A DNA stretch of 64,000 nt from Pterobdella sp. o SKG-2022 (Eukaryota; Annelida; Clitellata; Hirudinida; Piscicolidae): the NCBI GenBank assembly GCA_964035795.1, contig OZ038322.1, forward strand, positions 7,021,037-7,085,036, given 5' to 3'. Shown here one piece after another: positions 1 to 13,844 of this stretch. The notes beneath the pieces are model-generated. The model saw only the letters and a list, made by a program, of their open reading frames with translations, searched no databases and was not told the origin of the DNA. Both the position numbers and the translations under genes were made by a program. The number at the start of each line of letters is the position of its first letter. Position 1 is the first letter of the stretch.

Positions 1-204
1 CGATGGTGATGATGATACAGGTGATTGAATTAATAGCGTTAAATGTAATTGTACATCGAGTTCATCATACTAAAATAAATGAGAATGAGAAGAATCAAAT
101 GCAGAAGTGAGGCTGGCGATGAACAAAAACAAATAGACTAAAACGAAACCAAAAATAAGAAATAAAGTGCCTAAAATAGATGAAATTTTAAAGGTGTGTA
201 TATA

Positions 205-245
205 GATAGATAGATGAATAGATTGATAGATAGATAGATGGATGA

Positions 246-310
<65 letters not shown>

Positions 311-351
311 TAGAAAGATAGATAATTAGATAGATAGTAAGATAGATAGAT
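205..351. repeat. GATA/TAGA microsatellite
   Basis: A nearly pure run of the tetranucleotide GATA with scattered substitutions and a short TAATTAGA interruption near the 3' end. It lies just downstream of the FAM102 stop codon on the minus strand. The remaining bases of 1-442 are AT-rich with no coding signal that I can see. Confidence 0.95.
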
Positions 352-442
352 GAAAATATAGATGGATAGCCTGATATATGAATATATATAGAAATGATGA
401 ATAAACAAATATTTATAAATACAGATCAATAAATCAACAGAA

Positions 443-2599
443 TCAAATGGTGTTGCTGACAAGTGAGGTATCGATGCCTGCGGATGACGATGATTTCAAA
501 ACTGTACCGCCATCCTCTTTCACCACCAGCTCTAGGCCACCCTCTGCGGTAGTTTTAGGTGTATGCTTGTCTGTTTGTGTGTACGTGTGGTTTTTGATTA
601 GCAAATGAGCTTAATGATCTATATAAACTTTTGAACTGTATTGAATGACTTCACTGTGATCGAGTGAAGCCACCATTAAAGCGCCTTGAATAAACTTTTA
701 AGTTTCCCAACTGATAGTTTCAAAGATAGATTATAACCAAACACACAGCACAGACCTTCAAGCTGGGAAGTGAAGTTGGTCTGCCTGATGATGTCATCAA
801 CCAGGGTATCTGCATCGATACGTGTGGTTTCCACCCGCTTGTTCTCCTTCAAAAGCAAGTTTGTTTGGATGGTATTTAGAAGGTTTTTTCGATCATAACC
901 ATTATTTCAATACAAAATTTATGAATGCTATTCTTCCAATTATCCCATCATATCGTCAAATATTAAAATACTGATAACTGAAAGATATGAATAGAACATG
1001 AATGAACATAAAGAAGTGATATTCACTGACCTTGATGTGGGAAGCAGGTCGAGTCATACTGGAGAAGCAATGACCACTGTGTCGTTTAATACTGTGGGCA
1101 TTGTTTGGTTTTGTTGGTATTTTGAATTTAAATGAGGCTGTGAATAATTGTTATTTAAACTTGTATAGCACACATTATACAGAAAAGTGGCTTAGGTATA
1201 TCTTCTTTGAGTGAAAATAGCCACAATTTTCAATAAGTTTGGTTTCATCATGAAAAAACTGATGTTTCATAAGGTTAAATTTACTAGAACAGTATAGAAA
1301 ATTCTAATAATGAGTGTATAGAACATTCTCGAACAATGTAGAAAATGGAACATTCTGGAAAAATATAGAACATTCTAATAATAGGATATTATTAATGCAA
1401 TAGTTAATCGCTGTAACATTCACGATTAAAAGTTGAAATTAAATATGGAAAACACACGGGAGTGATTTAAATTGCAATTAATTAATGCAGGGAGCCTTCC
1501 AGGTAAATAATTGCCATTGTATTTATGATACATTTAGAACTTTACGTGCTTCAAATTAATCAATAACATAGTGATGAATAGGACAGGTAGGTATTTAAAT
1601 TTTTATCTGTTTATTTAATTTTACTTCAACTATATATATCTATCTATTCTATTAATATCTGCCTTGAACCCATGATATTTGGGGTTTGCCTGATTCATTC
1701 AAGCTAATCATTTGATTAATTGCTTGATCATGTCTAGCAGTAACAAGCATTATTTCTCAATGTTATCCTTTACCTCAATATTTTAATTAATAATATCATC
1801 ATTATTAGATATAAAAAACACATGAGTAAAATTGTTAAATACAATAAAACACATAAGTAATTATCAAATATAATGAAATGTATGAATGAATATAACTAAA
1901 AAATATAACGACTCAAAAAAACAACATTATTAATTAAGATTGTAGTTGTATCAATAATAGCAGGTAGGATTATTAGTGATGATTACACTTATTGATTGTT
2001 AACTTAACAAATACTGAACTAATAGAAAAATGCGTCATTGCTTTATTAAACTCTGCGACCTTTGCTACTAATTTGTATAATTTGAGCTGATGTCCCTCAC
2101 TAAAAAGAATTAAAAGCTTAGAACGAATTAAAATTATTATAGAAAACGCTTTAAACGATTAATGCTATAACTGAGAATACATAATAAAAACATTAATGTG
2201 AGTCATAGTATCAACGAAAAGATAAAGGTCGAATAGAGTTCAAATTTGGAAACCAACCACTTTCGATTGATGGCGTTTTCGGAGTTGGATCGGCTTTGTA
2301 TGAGAATGGATGATGATGACTTCGATGAAGATTCAATGCTTTCGTTGTGGTTGAAATGGATTGGATAGCGTAGTATTCCGTTGTTGTTGTGGTTGTTGTG
2401 CTGGTGCGGCTTCAATAAAGGATCTGTGGTTGATGATGTTTTTTTAAAAATATTCGGTGATTATTTCGATGAAATACATAGAAAAAATTGATGTACTAAT
2501 AGAGGTAAATACACAAAGATAGTTAAATTATGATAGATGAATAGATAGATATAAAGATAAATATGTATAAAGATAGAAGACAGATAGATAGATAGATAT

Positions 2600-2679
<80 letters not shown>

Positions 2680-5600
2680 TTAAATATGAACAAAAGGCGT
2701 AAAAATTAAACTAAAAAAAACTTTTTAAATAAATACTATAAAATCTAAAATCACCTATTTATATAAAAACAAAATTTTATACATTAATAATTACGAAAAC
2801 AACTAGTTTTAAGTTGAAATATCTCTATTAGATTATAAATAACCAATTTTTAGTTTTTATCAAATAATTCCAATTTTTATTAGAAATCTGAATTACAAAT
2901 TTTTATTCATCAAAAAACACAATATTTTTAATATAACTTACATGTATAATCAATTAGTTACATAAAAATATTCTTATTTATATAACATTCTTAGATTATA
3001 AGATTGACTTGTAATTAATATAACTTAATGGATTCTTCTATATCAGGACAGCCATTAAGGCATTTAGGCATATTGATTATAGGGGGTTTATGATCTATTT
3101 GCTTTGTTAATTACGTCGCCATGTATGTTGTTTTGTTACAAAAATGATTTGTAAAAAAAAACCGTTGATAAGCAATGACAAGGATTAAAATATTCTTCCT
3201 TACTGAATTCAACCCATTTAAGGAAATAAATTTGAAATGGTGAATACTAAAAATTTAAAAAAATTCAAGTCGTAATATGGAAATGAAACTAAAAACTGGA
3301 ACCAAAATATTAGAACTGCACGCTCGAATTTGAGAGACTTTAATTATGATGACTTTTATAATATAAACAGAAAAACCATGGTTCTCAAAATTTTTTGTTG
3401 TACTCAAAACATATAACATTGTCTCAAAAAAATCTTTCTACTTCGAAGAAAAACTTTGAAAATCTTCATATTATATTAATAAATCGAAACATAAACCAGT
3501 AAAAAAAACAACTGAAATCCAAGCATTTATGTAAATGATTCGCTATTTTACTCAGCATGTAACATGTTTTAGTTCTTTTTTACTTCAAGTTTCAGTACAA
3601 AAATATATACAAAGGTGCCTAGTGGTGATATCTTGTTAGCATGAAAAAAGCTTCGTAATTTGAAATAAAAACTTCAGTTGACCTTTATGAAAAAAATAGA
3701 AAGATATCTATTAGAATGGACCAGTATCATTTAAGAGTAACACTAGTTGAATTTTAACAAAACACAATAAAAAACACAACGGTTGAAATCCTATATAACA
3801 TAATCTATACAACAATTATAACACACGCACACACAACAGTAATCAAATACCATTGTAAGGTTCGTCTAGTAGGAGGAGGGACCGGGATCCAGTTTGAAAG
3901 AGTTTGTATGGTTGTTGGTTCAGTTTGGCTGCCTCCAACTCTTGAGTGGCACCCTTGTGGCTACGGTTTTTTAGTTGTTATTTTATTCTTTTGATAATAT
4001 TGATTTCATAGTCATTAATGTCAATATTTTAATTTATGGGTATTTATAAATTTATAAATATTTAAATTTAAATTCATTAATATTAATTTTCTATTTATTT
4101 ATACTATTTTTAAAATTTAAAACTTTTCATTTATTAATATTATCTTTCTATTTTATTGTCAATATTCTATCTAATGATTTGGTAACGATGCTAATGATTA
4201 GTATTTACAAATATCAGGCCGAATCCTTTTTCATTTTAAGACAATTTTTACAGGTCTTATAATAATCATTATTTTTAATTTTAATGTGATTGGTGTGATG
4301 ATGTCTTTGATAAATTAGTCGTATGCCTTTAATAATAATTACTACAGACTCTTTAAAGTTCAGTCAATCTATATTAAAAAACCTTAACCATTGAATCCAC
4401 TTTTTATGAGTTTTAAATCATCATACGATATATAAAAATCTTGAAGAAAGTAATATCCTTATTATTATTTATGAATATGTGCTTTTTTAATGATTATTCT
4501 GTTTGAGAACTTAAAAATTAGATTATTCAGATCCATTTATTACTTACACTAAAATTAAACACAATAGTTTAAGTTTATTTCCGCACAAAGCTTTTCGATT
4601 TGCTATGAAATCAACATAAGGTTTAGTATCTTCGATGGTTTTTCAACAAGCTTGCAAGCCATTGTGTTGCCATTATAATTGTTTGTTCGTGGCATTTAAT
4701 ACTTTAACCATTTATTTTTTAAAAAGTAACTTCTCAATTAATCGAGCCTCATAAAACATTAGTGGGTACATTGTTTTATTTTAAAACACGAGTCCCAAAC
4801 AATGTTAAAATATTATTCTACATACATCCAAAATAACTTTAATTTATTAGAAAACATACATGCCAAATACCAAAGCACTAACGCTTTAAAGTCTGAGTCG
4901 CCAGCTAGCAATGTTAAGCCTATGGTGACTTTGAGTATGGAGTTATCCAAGCGGTGATTTGCGTTGTAACCTGGCGTAGGATAGATCGATGATGGAGGAT
5001 AAGGCTAAAAATGAAATTGCAATGAGAAGAATTATACTGGTAATTAATTAGAGTAATCGTTTTAGGATTGTGACTGGGTTTAGAATTGTATTAAGTTCTG
5101 TTATTTTAATTTTTATAATATATAAATAAAAAAACAAAACACAATAGAGATATAAGAAACAGAATCTATAATTGAAAGCGCTCATATAGGTAGTAGATTT
5201 TTTTAATTAATAATGGAATCAGTCAAATACAGGATTGAATGAGCAGTATGAGAAAATAATTATAATTCAAAAAAGTAATGATAAAAAATCTAGAATAAAA
5301 AAAAAATAAAACGTTTTATGTCTGTTGCATGCATAATGAAATTTATCTATTGTATTGACATTAGCTACAGTAAAAGGCGTTGGGTTAATAAGAGGCGTAT
5401 GAATACCCTCAGAGATGTATCTTTTATATAGTTGTTTTTGTGAGCAATTTTAACGATGTTTTTATGACATGGTGGATAGAGGATAATGTATTGATGTTAA
5501 TCATTTCTTAATGGTTCCATTTATGGCCATTGATTCCACAAGTTTCAGCTTAAAACGCCTTAGAATGTTGAAATCTATTCAGGATAGTTTTCACAGACAT

Positions 5601-8600
5601 CGAATGCTTTTTTGATAACTTAAACTTCACAGTTTTTTTGGATTTTGAAAGAATTTAAAAAAAAATCTTTTTATGAATTTCATTGATATTTTTTAAACCT
5701 CGTTATATATATAAAAACAAATTTTTACCTTTGGCAAGTTCGAATTCCTAATTAAAACCGTGATACAGAATAAAAGCTTTTTCTATTGATACCTCTAATG
5801 TGCTATTTTGAGACCCCGCATTTAAATTTTTGCTTTTATTTCTCTTATCTCTAAACTATTCTTGAAATTTTGTTAAAATAATCGTAGAAGTATTCATATT
5901 TTAATCTAAATTTAACTTAAGCCGAAAATAAACTTCGATACCATACAGTTATTTATAAAATAAGTTTTTTATATCTATAACAGTTTATATTAAAAACCAC
6001 CAAAATAAAGCTCATGGTCATTTTTTTAAACAATTTTTAAGCCAATTTATAAAAAATTTTTAGCAAATTTATTAGACAAATCAGCTACGTTGGAAATTTA
6101 ATAAGTACCTTGAGATGTCTCTAAAAAGTTACATCATGCTCATATCTCATGACTCCGAGCCCAACAATCGTTTCCATTGAAGAAAATAGCAATTAACCAC
6201 ACCAATGACAAACTAGGTATACGTAGCCAAAGATTATAAACGTAAGATTCATCTTCTAAATTATCCAATGCGCCTCAAATACCTTTCTCAGCGCTATATA
6301 AATTGAAACAATTAATTAAAATTTTCGGTTTATTATATAAGAGAAACTAGGTTTATATATTATGTAGCGCTAATAACACTAATGTATGGATCATAAATTT
6401 GCTCCTGTATCTTAATATTAGTGATGAAAAAGCCATAACTTTATGTCAGTGATCAGATCTGATCAAAAGCAGAAAATGCTTTATATTCATTGAAATATCC
6501 TTGATTCAAAATTCATAAAAACATTTTTTTTGTCATATTATTTGGTTTAAAGATACAGTTTGATACTTCACCATTATTATTACTTCTGTGAAATTCATCA
6601 TCATCGATATTATATACATGAAAGTAATATTTTTTTTGAATATCACAGCAAAATATTTAAATTAAGAAAAACATACCCAGATATGATTATGAAGAATTTC
6701 GATAAGCTTAAAAGGTAATACACCAAATTATCAAGTGAATGATAACATAAGAAAACCCCAAAAAAAAGCCTCAGTTTTATAAACAATAAATGTTACATAA
6801 ATACAATACACCTAAAAGCAACGATACAAATAATAGAATACAGAAATAATGAACAATAAGGCACCTTCGAGCAAGAACCGTTTGGTGATTGAAGTTCCTG
6901 CCGCGTATTGAGCCAGATTCAGATCAACGTAGCCGATCTTCTGGTAAGCCTTTCCCCCCTTCGTTTCCTGTAATAGTACCAATGGGGTTATTTTTTTTTT
7001 AAATGCTTCTTGGCAGTTGTTTTAATCTTTGGCTTATTTTGCAGTCTTGTTATTTCAAACAAAGTATGCGTAGATTTGTTTTGGAAATTGTTTAGATTGA
7101 TTGCTTATTATTTTGGTGCTTTTTATATTTTTATTGCTATTGTTAATCGAGTATCTTTTGGTCACGTAATACTCCGCTTTTGTTTTTGCATTTATAAATA
7201 TATTTGGTTTCATGAAACTTTTAATATACAAGCGGATACAAACTTTAAATTAAACTTTTTCTTCTTTGAATTCATAATAGACAACTGAAAAATTAATCTA
7301 AAGAGCATTTTACAATAACGTAAAACAAACAAAACTTTGTTGATAATAAATTAAATATTAATATCAGTAAGCACATCAGTGTGATTTATGAAAAAAATAG
7401 AGATTTTTATGAAGGACACTGAAATCTGATAACAACTATATGTGGATTCCTTCTCTATTATACTTACGTTATTTTTATGATCATCAAGAACAGTACTAAT
7501 AATAATAAAAACAATAATAATAATAAATAACAACAATAATAATCTTTTTAGTAGTAGTAATAAGGACACTTTAATATTTAACTAAAAATGTCTTACTGAA
7601 CTTCATATAAAAAAAACACAATGATTCTATTTTATGAGAATAACCTTTTCTATATACCAAAGACACCATACTTCAGGTGAATCATGGGTATAGTTAAAGC
7701 TTTTATAAAAAAATATAACCTTTGTTTTTTGTTTTATTAATAAGAAAAATAATTTTTATAATACTCTTGATAAAATAATAAGTAATGTTTTTTAATAATA
7801 GTTGTGATTTCCATGGCCTAATAAGTGGAAAACATTTTTTTGCATAGAATTCATAGAAACCCATCATCATCATTTTATTATAGTCAGCATCATTCCTTTT
7901 TCCAAGGGTTCACTAATTTCTTTCCATTAACGCTTATACCCAAAAAACCACCCTACCAATATAAAATTTACTATAATTTAATGACATTAAAAAAAGACAA
8001 AAAATGAACTAATTTTTGACATAGTTATCTCCAATAACTGGCATAAAAAAATTTGGTTCATTTGATAACTGTCTTAAAAAAAACATCAAGCTAGTCGAAA
8101 TACACTAGATTCCAGCAGCAATATTATACCTTTATAAACTACCAACATCATCATCGATATACCTTCAGTAACCTACTCTTAGCAACAATAATAACTAACA
8201 AAACCACTAATAACGTTCAACTATCCACCTTTACCATCGATAATACACCCTCAACAACCTACCTTCCTGACAGACAGTCTGCACAGAGCGGGATCAAGTT
8301 CAGTGGTTTGAGGGTTGGCAGTCATCTTGCATGGAAACTTGAAGTCCTTGTTCCACACCACCTTGTGTTCCTGTAGCTCTTCCCTGTTGGTGGTTTGTGT
8401 GAAGGTGTGTGTGTGTCATGTTGTTGGTGTTGTGGAGGTGTGTATGTTGCATTTTATTATTGATGTTGTGTGGAGATTCATGTTGTATTTTGATGTTGTG
8501 TGGAGATTCGTGTTGTATTTTGATGTTGTGTGGAGAGGTACAATGTCTTGTGATACAATGTTATGTGAAAACAGGTGATGTATTGTTACGCAGTCTTTTG

Positions 8601-9674
8601 TAGAAATATGCTGAGATGTTATACATTGTTATGCAGCTTTGAGGTGACTGCATTATATATAGAAAGGCAAATATGTGCTATATCATCATCATTATATGTA
8701 TGTTTGCATGATAATTTAAGTTAGAGAACCAATATTAAATATGTACTTAAGATGTGTAGTTATTTGGTGTATTTTAGAGATGTGTGATGTAGTGTGGATG
8801 GTTCTTATGTATATTTTATGTTATATTAATATACCCTGAGCTAAGTAACAAAAGATGTAATGAAAGGAATCAATCAAATATAATGACTCAGACTAGCTAT
8901 ATAAATTGACATGAAAAGGTATAGAGTAAAGTTAATATTGCTATTGATGATGATGATAAGTTTGAAAATGGTCTTGCATTATAAGCATGATGGAAAAGTT
9001 AATGGTTAAATGAAACACTAATGCATCTGATCATTACTTTTAAAAAGAGAAAAATCTATTTAAATTTGATGCTGGTTATTAGAATAATATCCAAAATTAA
9101 TTTTTTCTTATGGTTTTCTTGATACAACATCATTATCTTTTTCTCTATGTATAAGTGTTTTTGAGTATCAAATAAAGATCCCAGGAATAAAAATTTACAT
9201 TGAAATAAAATCTGATAGATTTTTTTAAAGTAGTAGCAGGTTTTAATGATGATTTAAATGTGTAATTGGTGTCTAAAAATCTTGTTAGTTTGATTAGAAT
9301 TATCTTGAAAGCTCTTAACAAAAATACATTTCTTATATTTTTCTAGTTTTTATCAACTGATAAACACATTTTTTGGTTCTTTATTTCCATCAATATTTTT
9401 TCCTTAGAGTATTCACAACCATATATCACTTAGTCAATTTTAATTGAATGTATAAATAAAATGAATTTGAAGTTTTTTAATTTTCAACTTCAAAGAAAAC
9501 TTAATGAGGTTTATAAAATTGTTACCCAATCGTTTGTCCAATGTATTTGTGTCCATAACCGACGAAGCGAAGTTTACAATAGAACACTGCGTTAACAAAA
9601 GCAGAACAAGATAACTCCTCTACCTTCAAGTTCACTTCGAATTTGTAATGTTTTTTTTTTGAAAATAACTCCAT
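443..9674 (-). CDS. FAM102: FAM102/EEIG1 family protein (NT-type C2 domain), 9 exons, complete
   Basis: Exons on the minus strand, in transcription order: 9674-9526, 8383-8263, 6967-6865, 4970-4883, 3960-3851, 2423-2261, 1091-1031, 846-756, 543-443. They have GT/AG borders, all phases agree, and the joined frame gives 328 residues (human FAM102A has 384). Residues about 1-150 form the NT-C2 domain: a basic start with SKKKHYKF, then VEELSCSAFVNAVFYCKL, EELQEH, CKMTANPQT, LSVRK, GGKAYQKIGYVDLNLA, LLEGYNANHRLDNSILKVTIG, in the family order. The middle is Ser/Asn/His-rich and poorly conserved. The conserved C-terminal block TTRIDADTLVDDII follows, then a short tail ending in SNTI. The inner ATG at 9674 was chosen because MELFSKKK lines up with the vertebrate start. 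Vertebrate members act in hormone-induced osteoclast and osteoblast signalling; the invertebrate role is unknown. The large introns hold microsatellites and no other gene that I recognise. Confidence 0.9.
2582..2679. repeat. GATA microsatellite in a FAM102 intron
   Basis: About 24 tandem GATA units, with one TATA-containing interruption near the start. It sits about 160 bp upstream (in gene orientation) of FAM102 exon 6. Shorter degenerate GATA units extend from about 2530. Confidence 0.95.
8461..8536. repeat. 30-bp minisatellite, about 2.5 copies
   Basis: Units of 30 bp start at 8461, 8491 and 8521 (the third is partial), each opening with TGATGTTGTGTGGAGA. Copies 1 and 2 differ at one base. 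It lies in FAM102 intron 1, about 80 bp from the exon 2 acceptor, in a TG-rich stretch (8395-8545). Short open frames here are repeat artefacts. Confidence 0.9.
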
Positions 9675-10162
9675 TTCGCCTTTGAAGTCTTTGTCGACTT
9701 TTGTCAACGACCTTTTCTACCTGCTGAATGAATATATTTCATATGAACTTTTTTATTTTGAACAATATATTTTAATGATGAAGTAATTATATGAGTTCTG
9801 AGGTTAAAATATATTTAAAACTGAAAATTTCAATTATGAATTTAACAAAATCTGACCAAGAAACTTTTTTCATGGGCTTTTTTATTTGTGGCAAATGAAG
9901 TAGCAGAAAATTCAATCGCGAATTTTTTAAACTTTGCTGATTTCAGACGTCCGCATAATTTTGTAAAAATATAAACAAACTCAAACACTGATTAGCGCTG
10001 ACTATTTATACAGAAAAATTTTTTGGTTTGAACGTTAACAATCAAAAAGGTTTATGATATTTTTATTTAAAGTGGAATTTCTTTCAAATTAATGAAAATT
10101 CATGAAAAATGATGATGAAATAAACGAGAAATGTGTTAAATAGAAAAATAGGCTTGTGTAGA
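9675..10162. other. Intergenic, between the NACHT gene stop and the FAM102 start
   Basis: A 488-bp AT-rich spacer between two genes on the same (minus) strand. It must hold the 3' end of the NACHT gene and the promoter and 5' UTR of FAM102. Apart from the poly(A) signal listed separately I see no defined element. Confidence 0.6.
10062..10067 (-). terminator. Candidate AATAAA poly(A) signal of the NACHT gene
   Basis: TTTATT on the plus strand reads AATAAA on the minus strand, about 95 bp beyond the stop codon at 10163. Distance and orientation fit a cleavage signal, but the motif is common in AT-rich DNA. Confidence 0.4.
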
Positions 10163-13100
10163 TCACTCGTGAACATTTATCCTCAATACCACTGCCGAGG
10201 GATAAAACAGATTAGTAAAAAAAATTTGAAATTTTTCCAAAACAAAATCATTGCAATTAAGATTTTTTAGTTGTGCAACTATTTGGAAAGACATTTATGT
10301 AACTTTTAAAAAATATTTCTTTTTTAACTTGTGAAATTAAAAAACAGAAAAAAATATTGAAGTGATAAGTTAAACATACCTGCTGTTCCATCCTTTTGTC
10401 GATAGGCGTTGAAAAGTTTTGCAAATCTCTTTGTTTCTTCGTCTAATCTTTCTTCTCCAACAAGACATCTGAATCTTTCAAAAGTTTTTAACAAACTGCA
10501 TTGAAATTGGCCGCTGAACTCTTCCATTGCTTCTTCAAAAATAGTCAAAAGATGTTGCGCGTAGGAAAATTTTCCAGACATTAATTTTAAAAATTTATCC
10601 ACTATTTCTGTTAAAGCCATATGATCAGGATTGTAACGAGGTGAGTTTCTGGAGGCGTTGCTGCCGAATTTCTTTTTACTCATTATATCACCGAAACAGT
10701 CACCGAAAAATTTTTCCAAATCTTTAATATGGTTCGTGATCGTGCTTTTTGATTCAAAATTTATTTCTTCAGTGAGTTCCGAGAAAGACTTGTGTTCGCC
10801 CGAAGCCATTTCCTGTTTGCTTTGAGTTTGTCTTTCAATTTGTGTGATAAGATCGGGAGAAAGACAATGGATGTCACTTCTGCAGGTCATCAATATGCAC
10901 ATCCAACTGGACAAGTCTTGCTTGAACACTTGTAAAAATTGAACCAAATCTGGCCATTCTTCTTGTTTACATTCATTCAATCCGTCGATAATAATCAGTC
11001 TTCGTTTGGGACAAGTATCTAGAAGTTTTGAGTAAAGGGCTTTCAAAGGTTTTCTGAGCAAAAAATCATAAAGCTTTCTCCATTCTTTGAATGTACCATA
11101 TTTTTCATCGGAGTATTCTGAAACTCTATTTTCTTGAATGATATCATCCATCATACAAACGTACTCTGGAATGTTTCTCATTAGACTGTTTGCAATCGAT
11201 TTGATCAGTTCAGCCATACCATGAGAACTTCTGTCGTCAAAAACAAACACATTCATAACGTAGCATTGGTTGAGTTTGCAAAATGCAGATAAAGCGCATG
11301 ATTTGCCCGTTCCTTCTCGTCCACTCAGCCAGCAAAAAGGTTTATCGCTGGCAAAAAGCCATTCCTCAATCTTGCTCAAAAGCCACCCTCTGGATCCATC
11401 GTGGATGAGATGGGAAGATAATTTGTCAAAAGAACAACCGGCAGGCACCGAAAACAAACCGGTTTCATGGAATTTCTTTTTTGCCATTAAACGATATTGA
11501 GCAATAAAAACAAGAAGGGAAGGAGATTTTTCTGGATCGAAAATGATTGTACTGAGTAAGTTTGTAATTCTTAAAGCTACCTCTTTAATTTGAACTGGGA
11601 AATTTTCATTCATGTAATCACTTGTGTTGCTCAGTTGTTGCAAGAACAATTCCGATGCCATTTTGCGCAGGTCCAAAAGAGCCAAGAAATTAAGTGTCGA
11701 AGTTTTTTTTTCTGTTTCTGGTTCATCAACTTTCTCCATGAACCGAGACAATATTACTTGAGCATCGTTTGGATTTTTGGTAGGAGCAAGAAAAGGTGCT
11801 TCTAATTCATCGAGTTTTGACTCAGCATTTTCCAGAAGGCGAATAAGATTTTCAGTTTTACTGTCAGCGCCCCCATAACTAGATCTATCTAAAAGACCGT
11901 ATTCAATACAAAAAATTTTGAGATCTACAAAGAATTTCAGTGATTCAAAGTTGTTAGAAAGAATTTTCGAGAGAAGAGATTCAAGTTTTTTAAGATAGAT
12001 AATATGGCTACATTGGGTCATTTGCGTTTTAAGGTTTGTATCAATGATACAGAATATTTTCAAAGCCGTCATAATATCTGCAAGATAGTACATATCACTT
12101 TTTTCAAATGGGTGCAAAAATTCTTTCACGCTCTCAGCAATTTCTTCTTGGTTAAAGCTATTTTTGCTTTCACTCTCATTGCTTAGTGAGGCACTATCGG
12201 CCAAAGTACCTGTTGCTTCACATTCAGCCACACGTGCCATTCTTTCTTGTATTCTGTCATAGGCGTCATCTGTTAACTGATGAATGTTTTATAATTGAAT
12301 TAGTTAGATTATATTAAAGTAATGTTGATCGAATTGCTTTTAGAAACTATCTGTATAAATCTTATTTTATTTTTGAATCTTATTTTAGTGATTTCATGAA
12401 CTTTTTTATTCAGATGTTGGATTAGTATTTTATATTTCATAACTTTAACATCACCAAGTCTACATAAAATTCCCACATGACTAGGATTTGGTTGGGACCC
12501 AATATAACTTATAAATTTCAACTTTCCACTTTCAATTTATAACACAATCAACATTTAAATTCTGCCTTTGTGTTCAAAAACGATCATGAATAAAAATCTG
12601 TCACAGACCATTTAAACTCCAAGCTTTTGAAATTTTTCAAAACCTAACTTCTACTGAACCTCAGCTAATGTGTGTACTCTCGTTATCATGCCATCTGACT
12701 GTAATAATATAATCGATATAAGTGATAATGTCTTTAACATTATCACTTATATAGACGACTGAACCATCACTACTTCGACACTGAGAGCAAGACTCGAGTG
12801 AAGCGCATGTTTTTTCTATGAGAACAGCTTAGAAATAAAATTATTTAGGCTAATAAGAATGGCTGCTAAAAGCCTCACAACAGCTTAACTAAAATTTGGA
12901 AATGAAATCACACAAAAGGGTCATCTATTGAAACATATGTTAATTGCCAAACACTTCTGCAATGTTCATTCCCTGCAACATATGTTTTTCCGGCTTTCTA
13001 GGTCTCATTATCTCCTCTGAAGACAGGTAAGAAGTTACACTTGCGCCCTTTTTCATTTCTAGAACTTCTGCATCAAAACTTCTCAATCACAACGTGCATA

Positions 13101-13844
13101 TAAAAGCATACATCAACTTTCCAAAGGTATCCTAACTATTTTGAAGTTATTTTTCAAATCAACTTGAAATTTGGATTTTTGAATACATTAATTAAAAACA
13201 AAAATTTGACGTTTCGATAAGTTTAGTTTTTTCATAAAACGTTAGCAATAAGCTATTGTAGTTAATCGATTATATAGTAATCAAAAAAAAAAAAATTAGT
13301 ATGTAAATAAGTATTATGTAAATCCATTCCTTGAATCAGAATTTGAAAAATGTGTTTCCCAACAAAAGAAAAAACCCAATACCAACGGAACAATGAGACC
13401 TTTTTTACATTATGAAATCAAAAAGCATTCTAGATACACACTGAAGAATCTTGGAATATAACAAACACCATTGATAATTTGAGATATTTTTTCGAAAAGC
13501 TTCGTAATTTTTGTTAATAAAGCCTTGTGTTTGTCTTATTCAATCGTCTTTCAAGCTAGTTTAAGAGTTTCATTCGGTAACTTATACAAAGCATTTCATC
13601 ATTGAAGTACAATAAAAAGTACTACATGATAAGCCTTTTTGTTTAACATAACATTAATTTAATTATTTTGTATCAATTCATTCTATCAATCTTCAAACAA
13701 CAACGCTACCTGTATAATTTTCTTGACTTTTGAGAACCACGGAACAACAGCATCGCAATCATCCAGTAATCTCTCAAAGTTCGCTGATACCAAAGATAGG
13801 TTTTTTCGTATTTCTTTTTCTAGTTCATTATTCATAGCGCCCAT
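10163..13844 (-). CDS. STAND/NACHT-type P-loop NTPase with a possible CARD-like N-terminus, 686 aa
   Basis: Exons on the minus strand: 13844-13710, 12276-10380 and 10191-10163. Phases agree and the joined frame is 686 residues, ending VLRINVHE. Residues about 1-75 are helical and include LTDDAYDRIQ, which resembles the LTEEDYEKI-type helix of CARD domains; this death-fold call is tentative. Residues about 335-480 hold the NTPase core: GSRGWLLSKIEEWL just before Walker A GREGTGKS (about 364-371), then Walker B LIIIDGLNE (about 472-480). The layout matches NACHT/NLR-type STAND ATPases, which oligomerise to signal danger or cell death. The chain ends about 200 residues after Walker B with no WD40, TPR, ankyrin or leucine-rich repeats, so a sensor domain is missing or unrecognised. 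The middle exon is almost 1.9 kb. The last exon encodes only nine residues (the first split across the intron) and is inferred from acceptor and phase. Ligand and partners are unknown. Confidence 0.75.
12716..12752. repeat. Perfect 16-bp inverted repeat with a 5-base loop
   Basis: The left arm ATATAAGTGATAATGT (12716-12731) is exactly complementary to the right arm ACATTATCACTTATAT (12737-12752), with loop CTTTA. It lies in the first intron of the NACHT-type gene. It could be a hairpin in RNA, a remnant of a foldback element, or chance in AT-rich DNA. Confidence 0.85.

Noticed and set aside
7010..7288. 92-codon hydrophobic plus-strand frame
   Set aside because: It lies antisense in a FAM102 intron, is rich in Phe/Ile from AT-rich DNA, and shows no family motif.
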